From: Massospora cicadina
Taxonomy: Eukaryota; Entomophthoromycota; Entomophthoromycetes; Entomophthorales; Entomophthoraceae
DNA: 64,000 bases
Reading direction: 5' to 3'
Assembly: GCA_022478985.1 (NCBI GenBank)
Contig: JAKSZP010014506.1
Span: 183,147-247,146 of the forward strand
Part shown: piece after piece, positions 11,103-20,866 of the stretch
How the letters are laid out: the number at the start of each line of letters is the position of its first letter
Numbering within the stretch: position 1 is the stretch's first letter
Notes under the pieces: generated by a model
Seen by the model: only the letters and a program-made list of their open reading frames with translations
Told to the model about the DNA's origin: nothing
Database searches by the model: none
Translations under genes and position numbers: made by a program

Positions 11103-11869
11103 TCAGTTTTGAAAGAATGAGCATTTGGAGGGTTTGAGTTTTAAGGAAGAGCCCCAAATTTGGCTGAAAACTTCTTTTAGATGGTTTAAATGCTTGGTAA
11201 AAGTTTTGGAGAACACGGTAATATCATCAAGATATACCAGAACACAAGTAAGCTTTAGATCCCGTAGCATACTGTCCATGGCCCTTTGGAAGGTTGCTGG
11301 GGCATTGCTTAGTCCTTGAGGCATATGAGTTGGTTCAAACAACCCTTCACTTGATATCAGGGCACACTTGGCATGATCTTCTGGTGATAACTCGATTTGC
11401 CAGTATCCACTGGCTAAGTCCATGGCGAAAAATAGGTGGATCCAGCCAACAACCTAAGAGAATCATCAATCCTAGGTAAGGGATAACAATCCCATCGAGT
11501 GATGGCATTCAGTTGATGATAATCCATCACAACTCGATGAGAACCATCTTTCTTCTTAACCAATAACAATGGGGATGCCCAAGGACTATTGGAGGGTTTC
11601 AATAATCCAGCCTCCAACAATTGATGCAACTCCTTGGTAACCTGGGCTTCTTCTACTTTAGATTTATGATAGGGCTTCACATGAATAGGAAGGTGATCAC
11701 CAGTTTCAACAGTGTGCACTACTCCTTTCATCTTCCCAAAATCATAAGTATGCTTAGCAAAGATGTCAGAATATTCATCTAACAATTGAAGTACTTGTTT
11801 CTCCTGTTCACTAGAGAGGTGTTTTCCAATAGCAGGACCCACAGTAAGGATTTCCTGATTGGTTTCCAA
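11103..11869 (-). pseudogene. N1 reverse transcriptase palm and fingers
   Basis: Two overlapping ORFs (11414-11869 and 11103-11423) form one RT domain with a shift near 11415. Blocks in order: L-L-D-E-Y-S-D-I-F, S-N-S-P-W-A-S-P-L-L-L-V-K-K-K-D-G-S-H-R, Y-P-L-P-R-I-D-D, M-D-L-A-S-G-Y-W-Q-I, P-Q-G-L-S-N-A-P-A-T-F-Q, and the catalytic V-L-V-Y-L-D-D-I. A typical, nearly intact Ty3-type RT. Confidence 0.9.
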
Positions 11870-12385
11870 TCCAAAGTCTTGTAGACTCCCAAAGGGTTTA
11901 ACATCATAGATACAAGATAAGGGCAGTAACTTGACATAAGCAATTGGATGCTCTCAATCTACCAGTTTTGACTCATTGGTAAGGTTCACCAGTAAGACAG
12001 ACAATGATCCTGAATAAGCATAATCCAATACTCCAGGACAAGGCAAGAGCTCTTTAGCAGAAGGATTGACAGTGCCTTGGACTTGTAACAAATGTCCCTT
12101 GGGAATCAAAAAATGCAAAGAAGTGTTAATAATTACTTGTGATTTTGGTGGAATAACTAATTTCTCAGGGGAGAAAATAGGCATCCCCTCTTCAATATCC
12201 GCCAATGCAGGGGGTAATTTTACGTGAGAATCCCCAACATGATATTGAAGTGAATAAGACCTTTTGGTTCCTTCTAGCAGACATAACTGACGTCAGGTGG
12301 AAGCATAATCAGATAAAAGTAAGGGAACTCTATACCCCAAGAGAGACAACGACGAGTCAGGGTAATTGATAATTCCATCAAATTC
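11870..12385 (-). pseudogene. N1 protease-RT linker
   Basis: Contains an ORF at 11954-12205 rich in Pro, Ile and Leu. It continues the polyprotein between the protease and the RT. No catalytic motif. The same unassigned linker exists in P1. Frame breaks lie on both sides. Confidence 0.5.
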
Positions 12386-13378
12386 TCATAAAAATTGAGT
12401 CCCCAAAAGTAGGTCATAACTCAAATTATTGAGTACAATAGCTGGGATGGTAAAGGTTAATTTCCCAATTTTCAGGGGAAAAGATGAAAAAGCTCCAATA
12501 GACCGAGTACTCTGAGGTCCAGCTGTGCCATATTCTTCATAATGAGAAATATCAGGTGTTAATTTGATCCATTTGACCAATTTTGATGAGACAACATTCA
12601 CTGGGGATCCAGTATCTATGATAGCTTTGGCATTGACTTGATTCACTTGGAAGTCAATATGGGTAATGGTGCTTCTGAACTGAGAGGATAATGCCAATAA
12701 GGAGGGCAAGGAATAAGAAGAATGTTCATCTTTATTACACTCAATTGAACTTTGATGCTCTTGCTGCGCACTCATATCATTATCAAGGTGGAGAATCTTA
12801 TTGGGCTTATCTCTTTTCTTCTTCTCATCTGCTTCCTTTTTAAAACAATGATCCTCAGTATGGAAATAGCGATGACAGTAATTACACTGGATCGCCCTAT
12901 TGTTCTCAGGCATGGCGTAGACTTTGGGGCGACTAGGTCTAGGAGACTCATAAACTTGGGGTTTTTTGGAGAATTGAGGAGGCAATTCCAATAGGGCCTC
13001 CTTAATATCCAAAATACTTCGGAAATTCTTTTTGACACTGATTAGATAAACTTGCATTTGAGTCCTAGAAGTAAAAGCTGACAGAACTGTGGTAATTGCA
13101 TCATCCAAGTTTAACTGACCACAGGCTACTAGAGTTTGAGCTTCCCAATAGAACCAATGAGCAAAGTCTTTGATAGATTCATTTTGGTGGGGCTGTATAC
13201 CCATAAAAGCCTGCTTTTGCGAGGATAAGGTTTGCTCACTCCCAAATTCTTTGATCAACGCTTCTTTGACCTGAGACCAAGTAGAGCAAGTCATTAAGTG
13301 GGGAACCATAATATCTTGAGCCAATTGAGTAAGGCAATTAGGCAAGTAATTCATCTTTTGGTGATCCTGTGGCCTCAC
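12386..13378 (-). CDS. N1 gag C-terminus, CCHC knuckle and aspartic protease
   Basis: A 330-codon open segment, the longest undamaged part of N1. Residues 1-150 match the capsid-type Ty3 gag region: tryptophans, F-M-G-I-Q-P-H-Q-N-E-S-I-K-D-F-A and an amphipathic pattern. Residues 163-176 form the zinc knuckle C-N-Y-C-H-R-Y-F-H-T-E-D-H-C (C-x2-C-x4-H-x4-C). A Lys/Glu-rich linker follows. The retropepsin has A-I-I-D-T-G-S-P-V-N (Asp-Thr-Gly intact) and ends near Y-D-L-L-L-G-T-Q-F-L, the usual second conserved block. It is part of a longer Gag-Pol frame: the first Met is internal and upstream gag continues in another frame at 13338-13970. Confidence 0.9.
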   Translation of the reverse strand: MRPQDHQKMNYLPNCLTQLAQDIMVPHLMTCSTWSQVKEALIKEFGSEQTLSSQKQAFMGIQPHQNESIKDFAHWFYWEAQTLVACGQLNLDDAITTVLSAFTSRTQMQVYLISVKKNFRSILDIKEALLELPPQFSKKPQVYESPRPSRPKVYAMPENNRAIQCNYCHRYFHTEDHCFKKEADEKKKRDKPNKILHLDNDMSAQQEHQSSIECNKDEHSSYSLPSLLALSSQFRSTITHIDFQVNQVNAKAIIDTGSPVNVVSSKLVKWIKLTPDISHYEEYGTAGPQSTRSIGAFSSFPLKIGKLTFTIPAIVLNNLSYDLLLGTQFL

Positions 13379-14841
13379 TTAATGCCTTTTCATAAAGATA
13401 GAGAAAGGAGATAATGCTGCCTTCCCCTGGGGAGTATTTGTCCTTGAATACTGGCTTGAAACTCATGGGAGCATTGGTGGTCAAAACATGCACTCCAGGT
13501 TGTTCAGATTGAGTGGAAACATAAGAGGTGGAATCTGAAACTTGAGAAGAAAATTGAGGGTAAGGACCAACAGCTTCAGAATGAACTTCACTAATCTGAT
13601 GATTCAGATCAGCATGCCCTACTTTCTCATCTAATTGGCGAGATAGCTCAAAAATCTGTTCCTGCTGTGCGTTGTACTTGATTTCCAGCATCTCAATTTT
13701 CGCTTGGAGCATTTCCCCTTTTGATTCGCAAGCATGTAGTAAGATATCAGTATCCTTGGCCCATTTTCCCAGATTGATCAATTCATTAGATAATGACTGA
13801 AGTGATAAGAGGGGATCAATTGGTACCCCATTGGGGGTTAGGTTACACTCTTTGGCCAATTTAGAGAACTGTTCACGCAAGTGGTTCATCATGTTCAAGA
13901 GAGAATCAATTTGCTGGTAAGATCCTGAGTGCCCATTGGTGCCTGGTGGTCCCCTGAGGTCCATCTGCACCTGGGGGTCCCCGAGGCCCTACACTCCCTG
14001 GGGGTCCACAGGGCCCATCAGCTCTGGGAGGTCCACGGGGTCCTACACCCCCAGGTGGCCCACGAGGTCCTTCAACCCCAGAGGCTTTCTCTACTTCATT
14101 AACCCAAAACTGAATTCCTGAGTACATTTGTTCCAATTGGAAGAGTGGGTTCTAATTTCCTCCTCCATTGATTGACTACGCTCAGAGAGTTGGGAAATAC
14201 CCTCTCTCCATTCTCTCTGAATCTCCTGAACTTTCTTGGGAAACTGTACATCAACAAAATTGGACATCCCATAATTGAGCTGAATGAGCTGCTGATGTAC
14301 TTCATTGAGGAAAGCTCGATTATTAATGATAGCATCACAATTATCTCAGCTAAACTCAGAGGCTGAACTTGAAAAATTCGGAAATATAATTATTCAAGGA
14401 TTGGAGTCCTTCTAGTAAATTGAGCATCCCTTGATGGTGCATTCCAACTACAGGTAGCAAATGGTATAAGGTAGGATGTACGAGTTGGTGCAAATATTGC
14501 TCAGGGCCAATTCCTGGCATTTGAGAGGTTTGCAGCACTTCCCACAATATAGAAGGTACTGCATTAGATTGAGATCAGGTAGAACAGATTCCAGGGATTA
14601 AGGCCCCTTCAAGCAATTGATTAATAATATTTTGTAAAGCCTCAAGCGGTATTTGAAAGTCTGAGGTAAAACTTAAGTTAGGACCATAAAATTCCAAGTT
14701 AGCCCAAAATTCCAACGTGGAGGGTAATCTTGGGATTTGGGCTCCAGTTGAACAGACCCATCGTAAAATGCTGCCTTGCTCTTGGTCTTGAGCTTTGTCA
14801 GGAAAAAAATGAGAATCCATGGTAGTGATAGACGTTGTCAC
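13338..14841 (-). pseudogene. N1 gag N-terminal half with collagen-like tract
   Basis: The gag start is most likely the ATG at 14839-14841, 24 nt after the primer-binding site. The first 88 codons (14575-14841) run open, then breaks split the rest. Segment 13906-14136 carries a collagen-like run of about 14 Gly-X-Y triplets ([15 protein letters not shown] type). It resumes in the next frame at 13970 with [11 protein letters not shown] after a one-base loss near 13965. Segment 13338-13970 then forms a coiled-coil-like region with L/Q/E heptads. A Gly-X-Y tract is unusual for a retrotransposon Gag and could give trimerisation or disorder. Confidence 0.8.
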
Positions 14842-14860
14842 TGGTGCGTAACTCAGAGTG

Positions 14861-14878
14861 CCCCTGTAGTGAGCACCA
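14861..14878 (-). other. N1 primer-binding site
   Basis: Minus-strand TGGTGCTCACTACAGGGG, 3 nt from the LTR. Identical over 18 nt to the P1 site. Confidence 0.8.
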
Positions 14879-14881
14879 GTC

Positions 14882-15221
14882 TGGAAGTTTTGAATTACAC
14901 TTCCAATGGGGCAGGTGGTATCTCAAAGTTACACTGGGAGGATTCTCCTAAAAAGGTGATAAATTTAAAAGGAAATATAGGTTATAATTTGACCTAATCT
15001 TTATTTTTGAAAAGAGGGAATATTTATAGGCTTTTTTACAGTTTCATAATCTATCAGAGCGAATTAATCTCTGCGTGATTGAATCTTCAATCAATTGATT
15101 AGGATCAGATTGATCACTAACCTTGATATATTGCAATATATTACTCGCTCCTTCCAATGATGTCAGGGGAATTAATGAAGTAGATTTTTTAGAGATATGA
15201 GAATTTGGAGAAATCCCAACA
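14882..15221 (-). repeat. N1 5' LTR
   Basis: Minus-strand ends TGTTGGGATTT...AAACTTCCA. It is the partner of 8854-9189. Confidence 0.92.
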
Positions 15222-15607
15222 CTCTGCCTGCCTTGCTATATTTGTTTGTAGAGAACACTGGTGGGGTGAATCCTCAGCAATATCTGAATCAACTCATGGA
15301 TACATTGATCAAGTTGCAAATGGAAGCCTACTCCACCAGTTTAGCTAAAAAGATTTGTGACCAGGAGGCTGACCAGAAGCGCCAGAGTGGACTTATGTTG
15401 TTCGCTGTGGGGAACTATCTTTATTCCACAATCAGCATGGATTAAGATGAAAAATAAGCTCTCCAACATTTGGGTCAGCCCGTTTGAGACTATTGAGAAG
15501 AAAGGCATGGATGTTTACACAAGGAGCCTGCTGGGGGTCAGATTATCAAACAAGTTCATGTGAAGTTCCTTCAAGCATATAAACAGTAAGAGCCTATCAT
15601 CCAGTCA
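15222..15607 (+). pseudogene. P1 integrase C-terminal part, right of N1
   Basis: Resumes with L-P-A-L-L-Y-L-F-V-E-N and an amphipathic helix rich in Gln and Lys, matching the position of the integrase C-terminal region of N1 (after its Y-G-R-D-P block). A stop at about 15442 and a shift follow. The GPY-type segment is represented by I-W-V-S-P-F-E-T-I at 15468-15494. The catalytic Glu and about 55 following codons are absent from both sides of N1. Confidence 0.75.
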
Positions 15608-15620
15608 AAGGGGGGGGTAA
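15608..15620 (+). other. P1 polypurine tract
   Basis: AAGGGGGGGGTAA directly before the 3' LTR. Confidence 0.8.
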
Positions 15621-16099
15621 TGTCAGGAAGTTGATATGACTGGATGATAGACAACCCATATCAGTAGATTGGAGGGGGATTGAGATGAGTCTCAATATTT
15701 ACAAAAAAGGGATACATGAATTATAATTGAGCAAAATGAGGACATTTGGAAAATTGAGAGGATTTATGCTGAGATTCAATATGAGCAAGAGTAATTTGAA
15801 AAAGGAAGAAGAATAGAAGATTACCAAGCTGAGGATGCATCCAGCTGGGGAACTGAGGTATAAAGAGTCTCATGGAATATTAAAGGGGATAGCTTTTACA
15901 AGGAAAATAGGAGCGCAGAAAAGTCTGTGAGTTATATTCAAAATAAAGGTAGATATAAGGGGTAATAGCTCCATATATATTTTATCAAGTTTTATTAAGA
16001 AATTGGCAACTCTCATATCATTTAATTTGGTTGCTCAGTGGCTAATACCCTGTGCAAATCCAACTCAGCGGAAGCAGACCCAGATGCTGAGAATTAACA
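15621..16099 (+). repeat. P1 3' LTR
   Basis: Begins TGTCAGGAAGTTG and ends AATTAACA, followed by the GACCC duplication. Confidence 0.92.
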
Positions 16100-16464
16100 G
16101 ACCCAATATATATAAGCTTTAGTTTGTATTTTTATGAAAAATTTTATAAGTCAGGTTGGAATATGGCGTCAACTTCAAAAAGGGTTTTATTGAGGATTCA
16201 TAATTTCCTAATTATTTCATACTTTTAGAGCTTTTTTAAAGGAGTTTCTTTTTTCCCAAAAAAATTTCAAGAAAGTTTTTTTAAAAAACTTTACCCCCAG
16301 TTCTTTTCCCCCAAAAAATTAGTGCATTTTTAGAAGTGGCTCTTTTTCTTACTTTTATTAAAAGTTACTATCTCTATATATCCTTTTTGACCCCTTACTA
16401 TTTCTCTATAAAAATAAAACTCATTGTATATATATTATATATGGTATCTTATAAACAAATATAC

Positions 16465-16745
16465 TAACAATTTATTTTATAAAATTTAGTTGATTTTATT
16501 GGTCAAATTATACTAAATTTACTGATTGCCATTTACAATCATTTATCTTATTAAATTTAGGTGATTTTATTGGTCAAAATATGCTGAATTAACTGATCAT
16601 CATCTAAAATAATTCATTTTATTAAATTTGATTGCTTTTATTATTCAATCTATGGTAAATATACTGGTTGCTATCAAAAAATAATTCATTTTATCAAATT
16701 TAGATGAGTTTATTGGTCAAATTATGCCAAAATGATAGCCATCTA
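16465..16745. repeat. AT-rich tandem array, four units of about 72 bp
   Basis: Each unit contains TTTATTAAATTTAG-TGATTTTATTGGTCAAA, then ACTGATTGCCATCTA, then AATAATTCAT, repeated four times at about 72-bp spacing with moderate divergence. Further units in the same orientation lie at about 17990-18075, and inverted units at about 39895-40000 and 40999-41080. Confidence 0.75.
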
Positions 16746-16878
16746 TAATGATTTAAACTCATCCCATTATGATCTCATACTGCCTGGATTTTGAACATAT
16801 CCCCCATCCATAGGACATATATCATAACAAAAGTTGTTTCAAAGCTATCACTTCACCAATTATGGAATTAAGTTTATC

Positions 16879-16901
16879 TTTTTTTTGTACTAGATGGTTG
16901 T
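16879..16901 (-). mobile_element. 23-bp micro-insertion with 13-bp target duplication
   Basis: An eight-T run followed by GTACTAGATGGTTGT is bracketed by AATTAAGTTTATC at 16866-16878 and 16902-16914. Read on the minus strand it ends in A8. It is the same word as at 22455-22478 and in the 42.1-kb cluster. Interpreted as a very short retroposed 3' end. Confidence 0.7.
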
Positions 16902-17100
16902 AATTAAGTTTATCCAGAGTTATATTAGTCCCACAGATATCCATCACTTATGATCCATTTTAATATACCTAATAAAACCAAAGGTCAGATACTGGACCAA
17001 TACTTACAAATGTAAAATGGGACCTAAGTTGGAGCATCCTCTTTTTTGAAGAAGATGATCATCCAGATTGGTCCTGTTTTTAGAGTTATGCGCAAAAGAA

Positions 17101-17570
17101 ATAAAAAAATAATTCAAGTTTTACCTTATGGTAAAAAACTTAAGGTTATGATATATGCCTTATGGATGAAGGTTATTAGAAACTTTCTTAACATTTTATC
17201 TACTGTTATGATAGAATGTTATTATTGTGTTTTTTCATTTAACTTTTAAAAGAATAATACCTGAGATAGTTAAATTACATTAATAATTGTTGGACTAGCT
17301 TAACTAAAAGCTGTGTGTGACAGCCAGCAAGTAGTTGGTAGATAAACTCAAATTTATACAATTGATGTTAAATTAGGTAGCATTTTAGTTGTGGTGGTTT
17401 AGGAAATTATCTTATAAGTTAAACATTATAAATGAATGTTTATTTCAACTCCTACTTATAGACTATTTACCAATCTCAGATAAACTTGACACAGATATTC
17501 TATGAAATATATATAAATTTGTTCAGTTGACTTGATTAATCCAATATTTCAGGTATAATGTTGGCAGTTT
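17101..17570. other. Unassigned AT-rich sequence
   Basis: No element end, domain or open frame that I can support between block U and the SINE. Probably older repeat sequence. Confidence 0.5.
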
Positions 17571-17588
17571 TTACTTATAGTTTTTATT

Positions 17589-17890
17589 TTTAAAATTTTT
17601 AAATTTTTAAATTTTTATTTGAGGTGGGCCAACCTAGGTATGATACCACACCAATTAAGGGATTTGAAGAAATTGGAAAGGAGGATAAAACCCAGAAAAC
17701 CTCCATGCACAGCATATGATAGGACAGGAACTTCATGGACCACCTTTGCTATTTGCTATCTCAGTTTGGGGCATTGGTGCGCAATGCAAACAAGGTGAAA
17801 ATCGCCCCCTACCCAAATATCATCTACTAGGATCAAACTTGGGGAGGCATTGGTAGAGGGTCCATATTCTACCACTGGGGTATCCTCCCC
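17589..17890 (-). mobile_element. SINE 1, tRNA-derived
   Basis: A 302-bp insertion flanked by a perfect 18-bp duplication TTACTTATAGTTTTTATT (17571-17588 and 17891-17908). On the minus strand it begins GGGGAGGATACCCCAGTGGTAGA, where ACCCCAGTGGTAGA resembles a Pol III A box, and CAAGTTTGATCC about 45 nt later resembles a B box. A unique body follows. The 3' tail GGTGTGGTATCATACC...CCCACCTC is followed by an A-rich stretch (AAATAAAAATTTAAAAATTT). The same tail ends SINE 2. Transcription would be by Pol III, and retroposition by a LINE enzyme. Confidence 0.85.
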
Positions 17891-17908
17891 TTACTTATAG
17901 TTTTTATT

Positions 17909-18138
17909 CTTTGGTTAATTTTATCAGTCAATTATATGGTAAACTTTCAGATATATATATATTACCTCATCTTATTTATTTGGTTGATTTCTTTGTTTAA
18001 TATGTAGTAAATTTATTAATTGCCATCTACAATAATTCATTTTAGAATAGTTGATTTTATTAGTCAACCTATGCAAAAACAATAAACACCCATAATATAA
18101 GCTCATCATACTATGATCTCATACTTGAACATAGCCCA
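17909..18138 (-). repeat. Blocks T and U (minus), left target of element A
   Basis: Contains one or two 72-bp type units (GGTTGATTTCTTTG...TTAATTGCCATCTACAATAATTCATTTTAG) and then CTATGATCTCATACTTGAACATAGCCC, a block-U word. It is the left flank of element A and is continued at 39609. Confidence 0.6.
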
Positions 18139-19423
18139 TGTTAGATCCTGGTGGTTGACCCAAAAATAAACCCTTTGACAACTAACAGAATGGCCAATTA
18201 TACTCCTAATACTTGAGCTAATACTATAATATAAATCTTAAAGACTATTGCAACTACACAGCTTGGCTGACTATATCAACCTCAATTCAATCTGAATATT
18301 CTATCAAAAGCTTTTGCTGAATACACTTGTAGATTCAGGCTGATTGTTGCTGCACCAAAGCTCAGCAATTAGTCCCACCTAATTGGGACAAATATTATTA
18401 ATTATATATAAATCATTCAGAATGGACCTGAAGATAACGTTTACTAATCCCATGGACAAATAGACATTAAAACATATCAACTTCCTGCCCTAAGGCGAAA
18501 TTAATATGTTCATCTTCATAAATTGGCATGATAGAGCTTGCACATGGACCACCCAAATGGAAGTATCTATTGCTATTGAGAGGGCCAGTTGACATCCAAA
18601 CAAGGGAGTCTTTTCCATCAGCTGTATGATGAAAACATGAATTGAGCTGGTCCTAAAATAATTTCCCACCTATGGCAAATTTTGTACGTTGATCCCTTGC
18701 AACTAGCACAATAGCACTTGCACATGGAACACCCAAATGGGACTACCTAGTGCTACTGAGAGAGGCCTGCTGACGTCCTAATTATGGGTGCATAATTTTC
18801 TTTAACCAACGCCAAAATTTTACAGAAGATGTAATTTGTCAGCATTATGATGAAACAAAAATCAAGAGAATCCTAGAAAGATTTTGCATGTTCTTATTGC
18901 GATTTTTGTCCCTGAAATCCTTCCAATTTTGAGAGTATTTTTACATCAATAAACCTAGCAATAGGTCTCAGTCATATCAGTTCAAGGGCTGAACTGAGGT
19001 GGAAAATAATCTGTTGAGATTACATGCCCAAATGTTGCCAGGAGAAGGCCTAGAGGTATAAATACTGGCGCCTGGCCTAATGACTAATCATAAAATAATT
19101 TAGTCTTAATAAAATATTTATTTTATTTATTCTTCTTTCTGATTTTTATCTTAAGTCTATTTTGGAGAGTGTCAGCATGCTGTATCCTTGATATCCACAG
19201 TATGTACCCTTGCCTGCTTTGGGAGAAGTTCCCAAATATGAAAGGAAAATTAGGCAAAATTGATCAGAAGAGTCAGGGATATTTGAATACGCCTAGTGAG
19301 CTTCTGAACAGTCAAAATACCATAAGACATTGGCAAAATTGAGGATCAATTTTGGCTGAACTTTGTCCCAATTAAGCATGCAAGATTTTATTTCTCAAGC
19401 GAGTGAGTGAAAAGAATTAAACA
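18139..19423 (+). repeat. A 5' LTR
   Basis: Starts TGTTAGATCC and ends AATTAAACA. U3 contains a two-unit tandem repeat with 180-bp period (GCACATGGA-CACCCAAATGG at 18540 and 18720). A TATA box, TATAAATA, lies at 19057-19064, and AATAAAATA signals at about 19106 would set R/U5. The same arrangement occurs in the copies at 37504 and 24367. Confidence 0.88.
19057..19064 (+). promoter_or_regulatory. TATA box of A-family LTR
   Basis: TATAAATACTGGCGCC is conserved in all three A-family LTRs (also 39248 on plus, and 24722-24729 on minus). It is followed by an AATAAA-type signal within 60 bp. Confidence 0.7.
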
Positions 19424-19425
19424 AC

Positions 19426-19437
19426 TGGTGCTCACTC
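19426..19437 (+). other. A primer-binding site
   Basis: TGGTGCTCACTC, 2 nt after the LTR. It shares its first 11 nt with the P1/N1 site, though the LTRs are unrelated. Confidence 0.7.
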
Positions 19438-19459
19438 AAAATCAGTGACACTCTCTGAA

Positions 19460-19505
19460 ATGGACCAACATAACCAGTTCCTAGAAACATCAACTAGACA
19501 AGATT
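19460..19505 (+). pseudogene. A gag, 5' fragment
   Basis: ATG at 19460-19462, 37 nt after the primer-binding site start, opens a frame (M-D-Q-H-N-Q-F-L...) that runs to the insertion point of H. The frame continues at 36838 without shift once H and one AGATT are removed. No upstream ATG competes. Confidence 0.75.
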
Positions 19506-20367
19506 TTTAAGGAGAGTGTCTATAACTCTCCTATTACCAATGTGGTAGTGCATGGTGTACAGGGCCAACGCCAGGGAACTAGTCATTAGTAAAAAAAGTT
19601 ACTAGAATCCGGAAAGGGTTCTTAAGCAATAATAACTTAGGTCAAGGAGGGTTATCATTAGAGGGAATAACCAGACAGGAGCAACATGGTGCATGGAGTG
19701 GTAAGTTATAGGCGTCCTAGGTTGGAGGGAACCTGGGCGGCCCAACGGTGCATGGACTGATAGTTTTATCATAGTTAAAATTAAAAAATTAGTGTAGTGT
19801 GAGACCTCTGTGAAGAGGTCCACGCAAAGGATCATCCAAGATAACATAAATATAAAAACGGTGTACTATCAAAGGGGTTTATTATAAGGGAAGTCAACCA
19901 ATGGGAGAGATTGGTCTCAACATGAGGAATTTAAGGGATTTGGAAAAACAATCAATTGAAGGAAGTGGGTCTAAGCCAAGGCGCACCAATAGTCGCATGC
20001 TTCCATTGGGCAATACATTGTACTTTTTTAATCAACTAAACTTGGGTAATTGATTGTAGAAATGGCTGACCTGAGCTGGGAATTTCGAAAACTGAATAGG
20101 TTTCAAGACCCCGTTCACCTAAAAACCCAAGTGAACCATTTTTGTTTACTGCAAAGCTAGTTCATTTAACGCCCCTGCTGTTATACAGGGCTGAACTTCC
20201 CTTGCATCCTTAGGACCAACCTGGGCATACTTCACCTTAAACCCAGCGTTGATCTATGGTATGCTTGAGGTCAGGGAGGCCTGCCAACTTCACCTTCTTG
20301 GCCTCCTGACATGCTGCTTTGTCTTTAACGTTGGTCCCAATTATGATGTCATTTTCCAACCATGACA
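19506..20367 (-). repeat. H 3' LTR
   Basis: Minus-strand ends TGTCATGG...CTCCTTAAA. It pairs with 35406-36832. ORF 19602-19847 and ORF 20237-20446 lie in or across it and are not genes. Confidence 0.85.
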
Positions 20368-20439
20368 TTACCTTTCCTACTTTTGGGGCTCCACCCCCTC
20401 CTCCAGGGGCTTGCGCCAAGGAAAAGTTCTTGTGGGCTG

Positions 20440-20866
20440 AAGCCAACTTTATTGCGGCAACAGTTTGCTTTGACTGAGATCTGGCGGCCTGGGGAAAACG
20501 CTAGTGGAAAGCGTTGATCAGGTCCTGGGTATGTGATCAGTCATGCGCTGGTACCCAACTGTTCTTTGCTGCATCAGATCCCTTCTAAGATACCAGGTAC
20601 TTAAGTCTTCTCTTTACTTTACAGGAGGCCACTATTTTCTCCACTTTCCTCTCTGGCACCCCATCCACGAGATAAGCCTCAGGAGTCTCTGGTGGGGGGC
20701 CCTCAAACAACGTCAATTTGCTCTCATGAAAGATAGAAAAGATCTGAAACAAAGAGGGAATATCCAACTGGTATGAGGAGTGGCCCACCTTTCTAACCAT
20801 GCGGTAAGGGCCAATCCTCTTTGGTCCCAGCTTTTGCATGGCTGTTTGATAGGGATTTTATGTGCA
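20440..20866 (-). pseudogene. H integrase C-terminus and chromodomain
   Basis: Minus-strand reading: K-R-I-G-P-Y-R-M-V-R-K-V-G-H-S-S-Y-Q-L (GPY/F module, about 20760-20830). Then I-F-H-E-S-K-L-T-L-F, followed by a chromodomain-type stretch with Y-L-V-D-G-V-P-E-R-K-V-E-K-I and K-R-R-L-K-Y-L-V-S (about 20590-20680), and W-V-P-A-type residues near 20545. A chromodomain at the pol end identifies a chromovirus and would target insertion to marked chromatin. Confidence 0.75.

Larger units (their letters stand above)
8854..15221 (-). mobile_element. N1: Ty3/Gypsy LTR retrotransposon inserted in P1
   Basis: A 6.4-kb element with LTRs at 14882-15221 (5') and 8854-9189 (3'), a primer-binding site, a polypurine tract, and gag, protease, RT, RNase H and integrase in Ty3 order on the minus strand. 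By eye the LTRs differ at about eight positions plus two small indels, so it is younger than P1. Each domain is almost readable but is broken by a few stops and shifts. No chromodomain follows the integrase. The outer flanks (TAGTC left, CTCTG right) do not match, and P1 lacks about 55 codons at the junction, so insertion was accompanied or followed by a small deletion. Confidence 0.92.
2551..16099 (+). mobile_element. P1: Ty3/Gypsy LTR retrotransposon split by nested element N1
   Basis: Two LTRs of about 479 bp (2551-3028 and 15621-16099) are flanked by a perfect 5-bp target duplication, GACCC at 2546-2550 and 16100-16104. The primer-binding site starts at 3030 and the polypurine tract is at 15608-15620. 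The order is gag, protease, reverse transcriptase, RNase H, integrase, as in Ty3/Gypsy. The integrase is cut at 8853 by N1 and resumes at 15222, with about 55 codons missing. Every domain has stops or frameshifts, so this is an old copy. The LTRs differ at many sites, clearly more than those of N1. Confidence 0.92.
16105..17100 (-). repeat. Repeat blocks K-T-U in minus orientation
   Basis: Reverse complements of block K (about 16150-16350), the 72-bp tandem array T (about 16465-16745) and block U (about 16800-17090) in the order expected for one inverted unit. The same blocks appear in plus orientation right of element A. Short open stretches (for example 17046-17249) are chance. No coding potential. 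Confidence 0.65.

Noticed and set aside
12752..12994. Plus-strand ORF over N1 gag
   Set aside because: Complement of the CCHC-protease frame.
16465..16745. CRISPR array or centromeric satellite
   Set aside because: Units are contiguous without unique spacers, so not CRISPR; four units are too few to call a centromeric satellite.
18139..19423. Viral endogenous element with envelope gene
   Set aside because: No envelope-like signal peptide, furin-type site or fusion peptide follows any pol here; A has only a short Gag.
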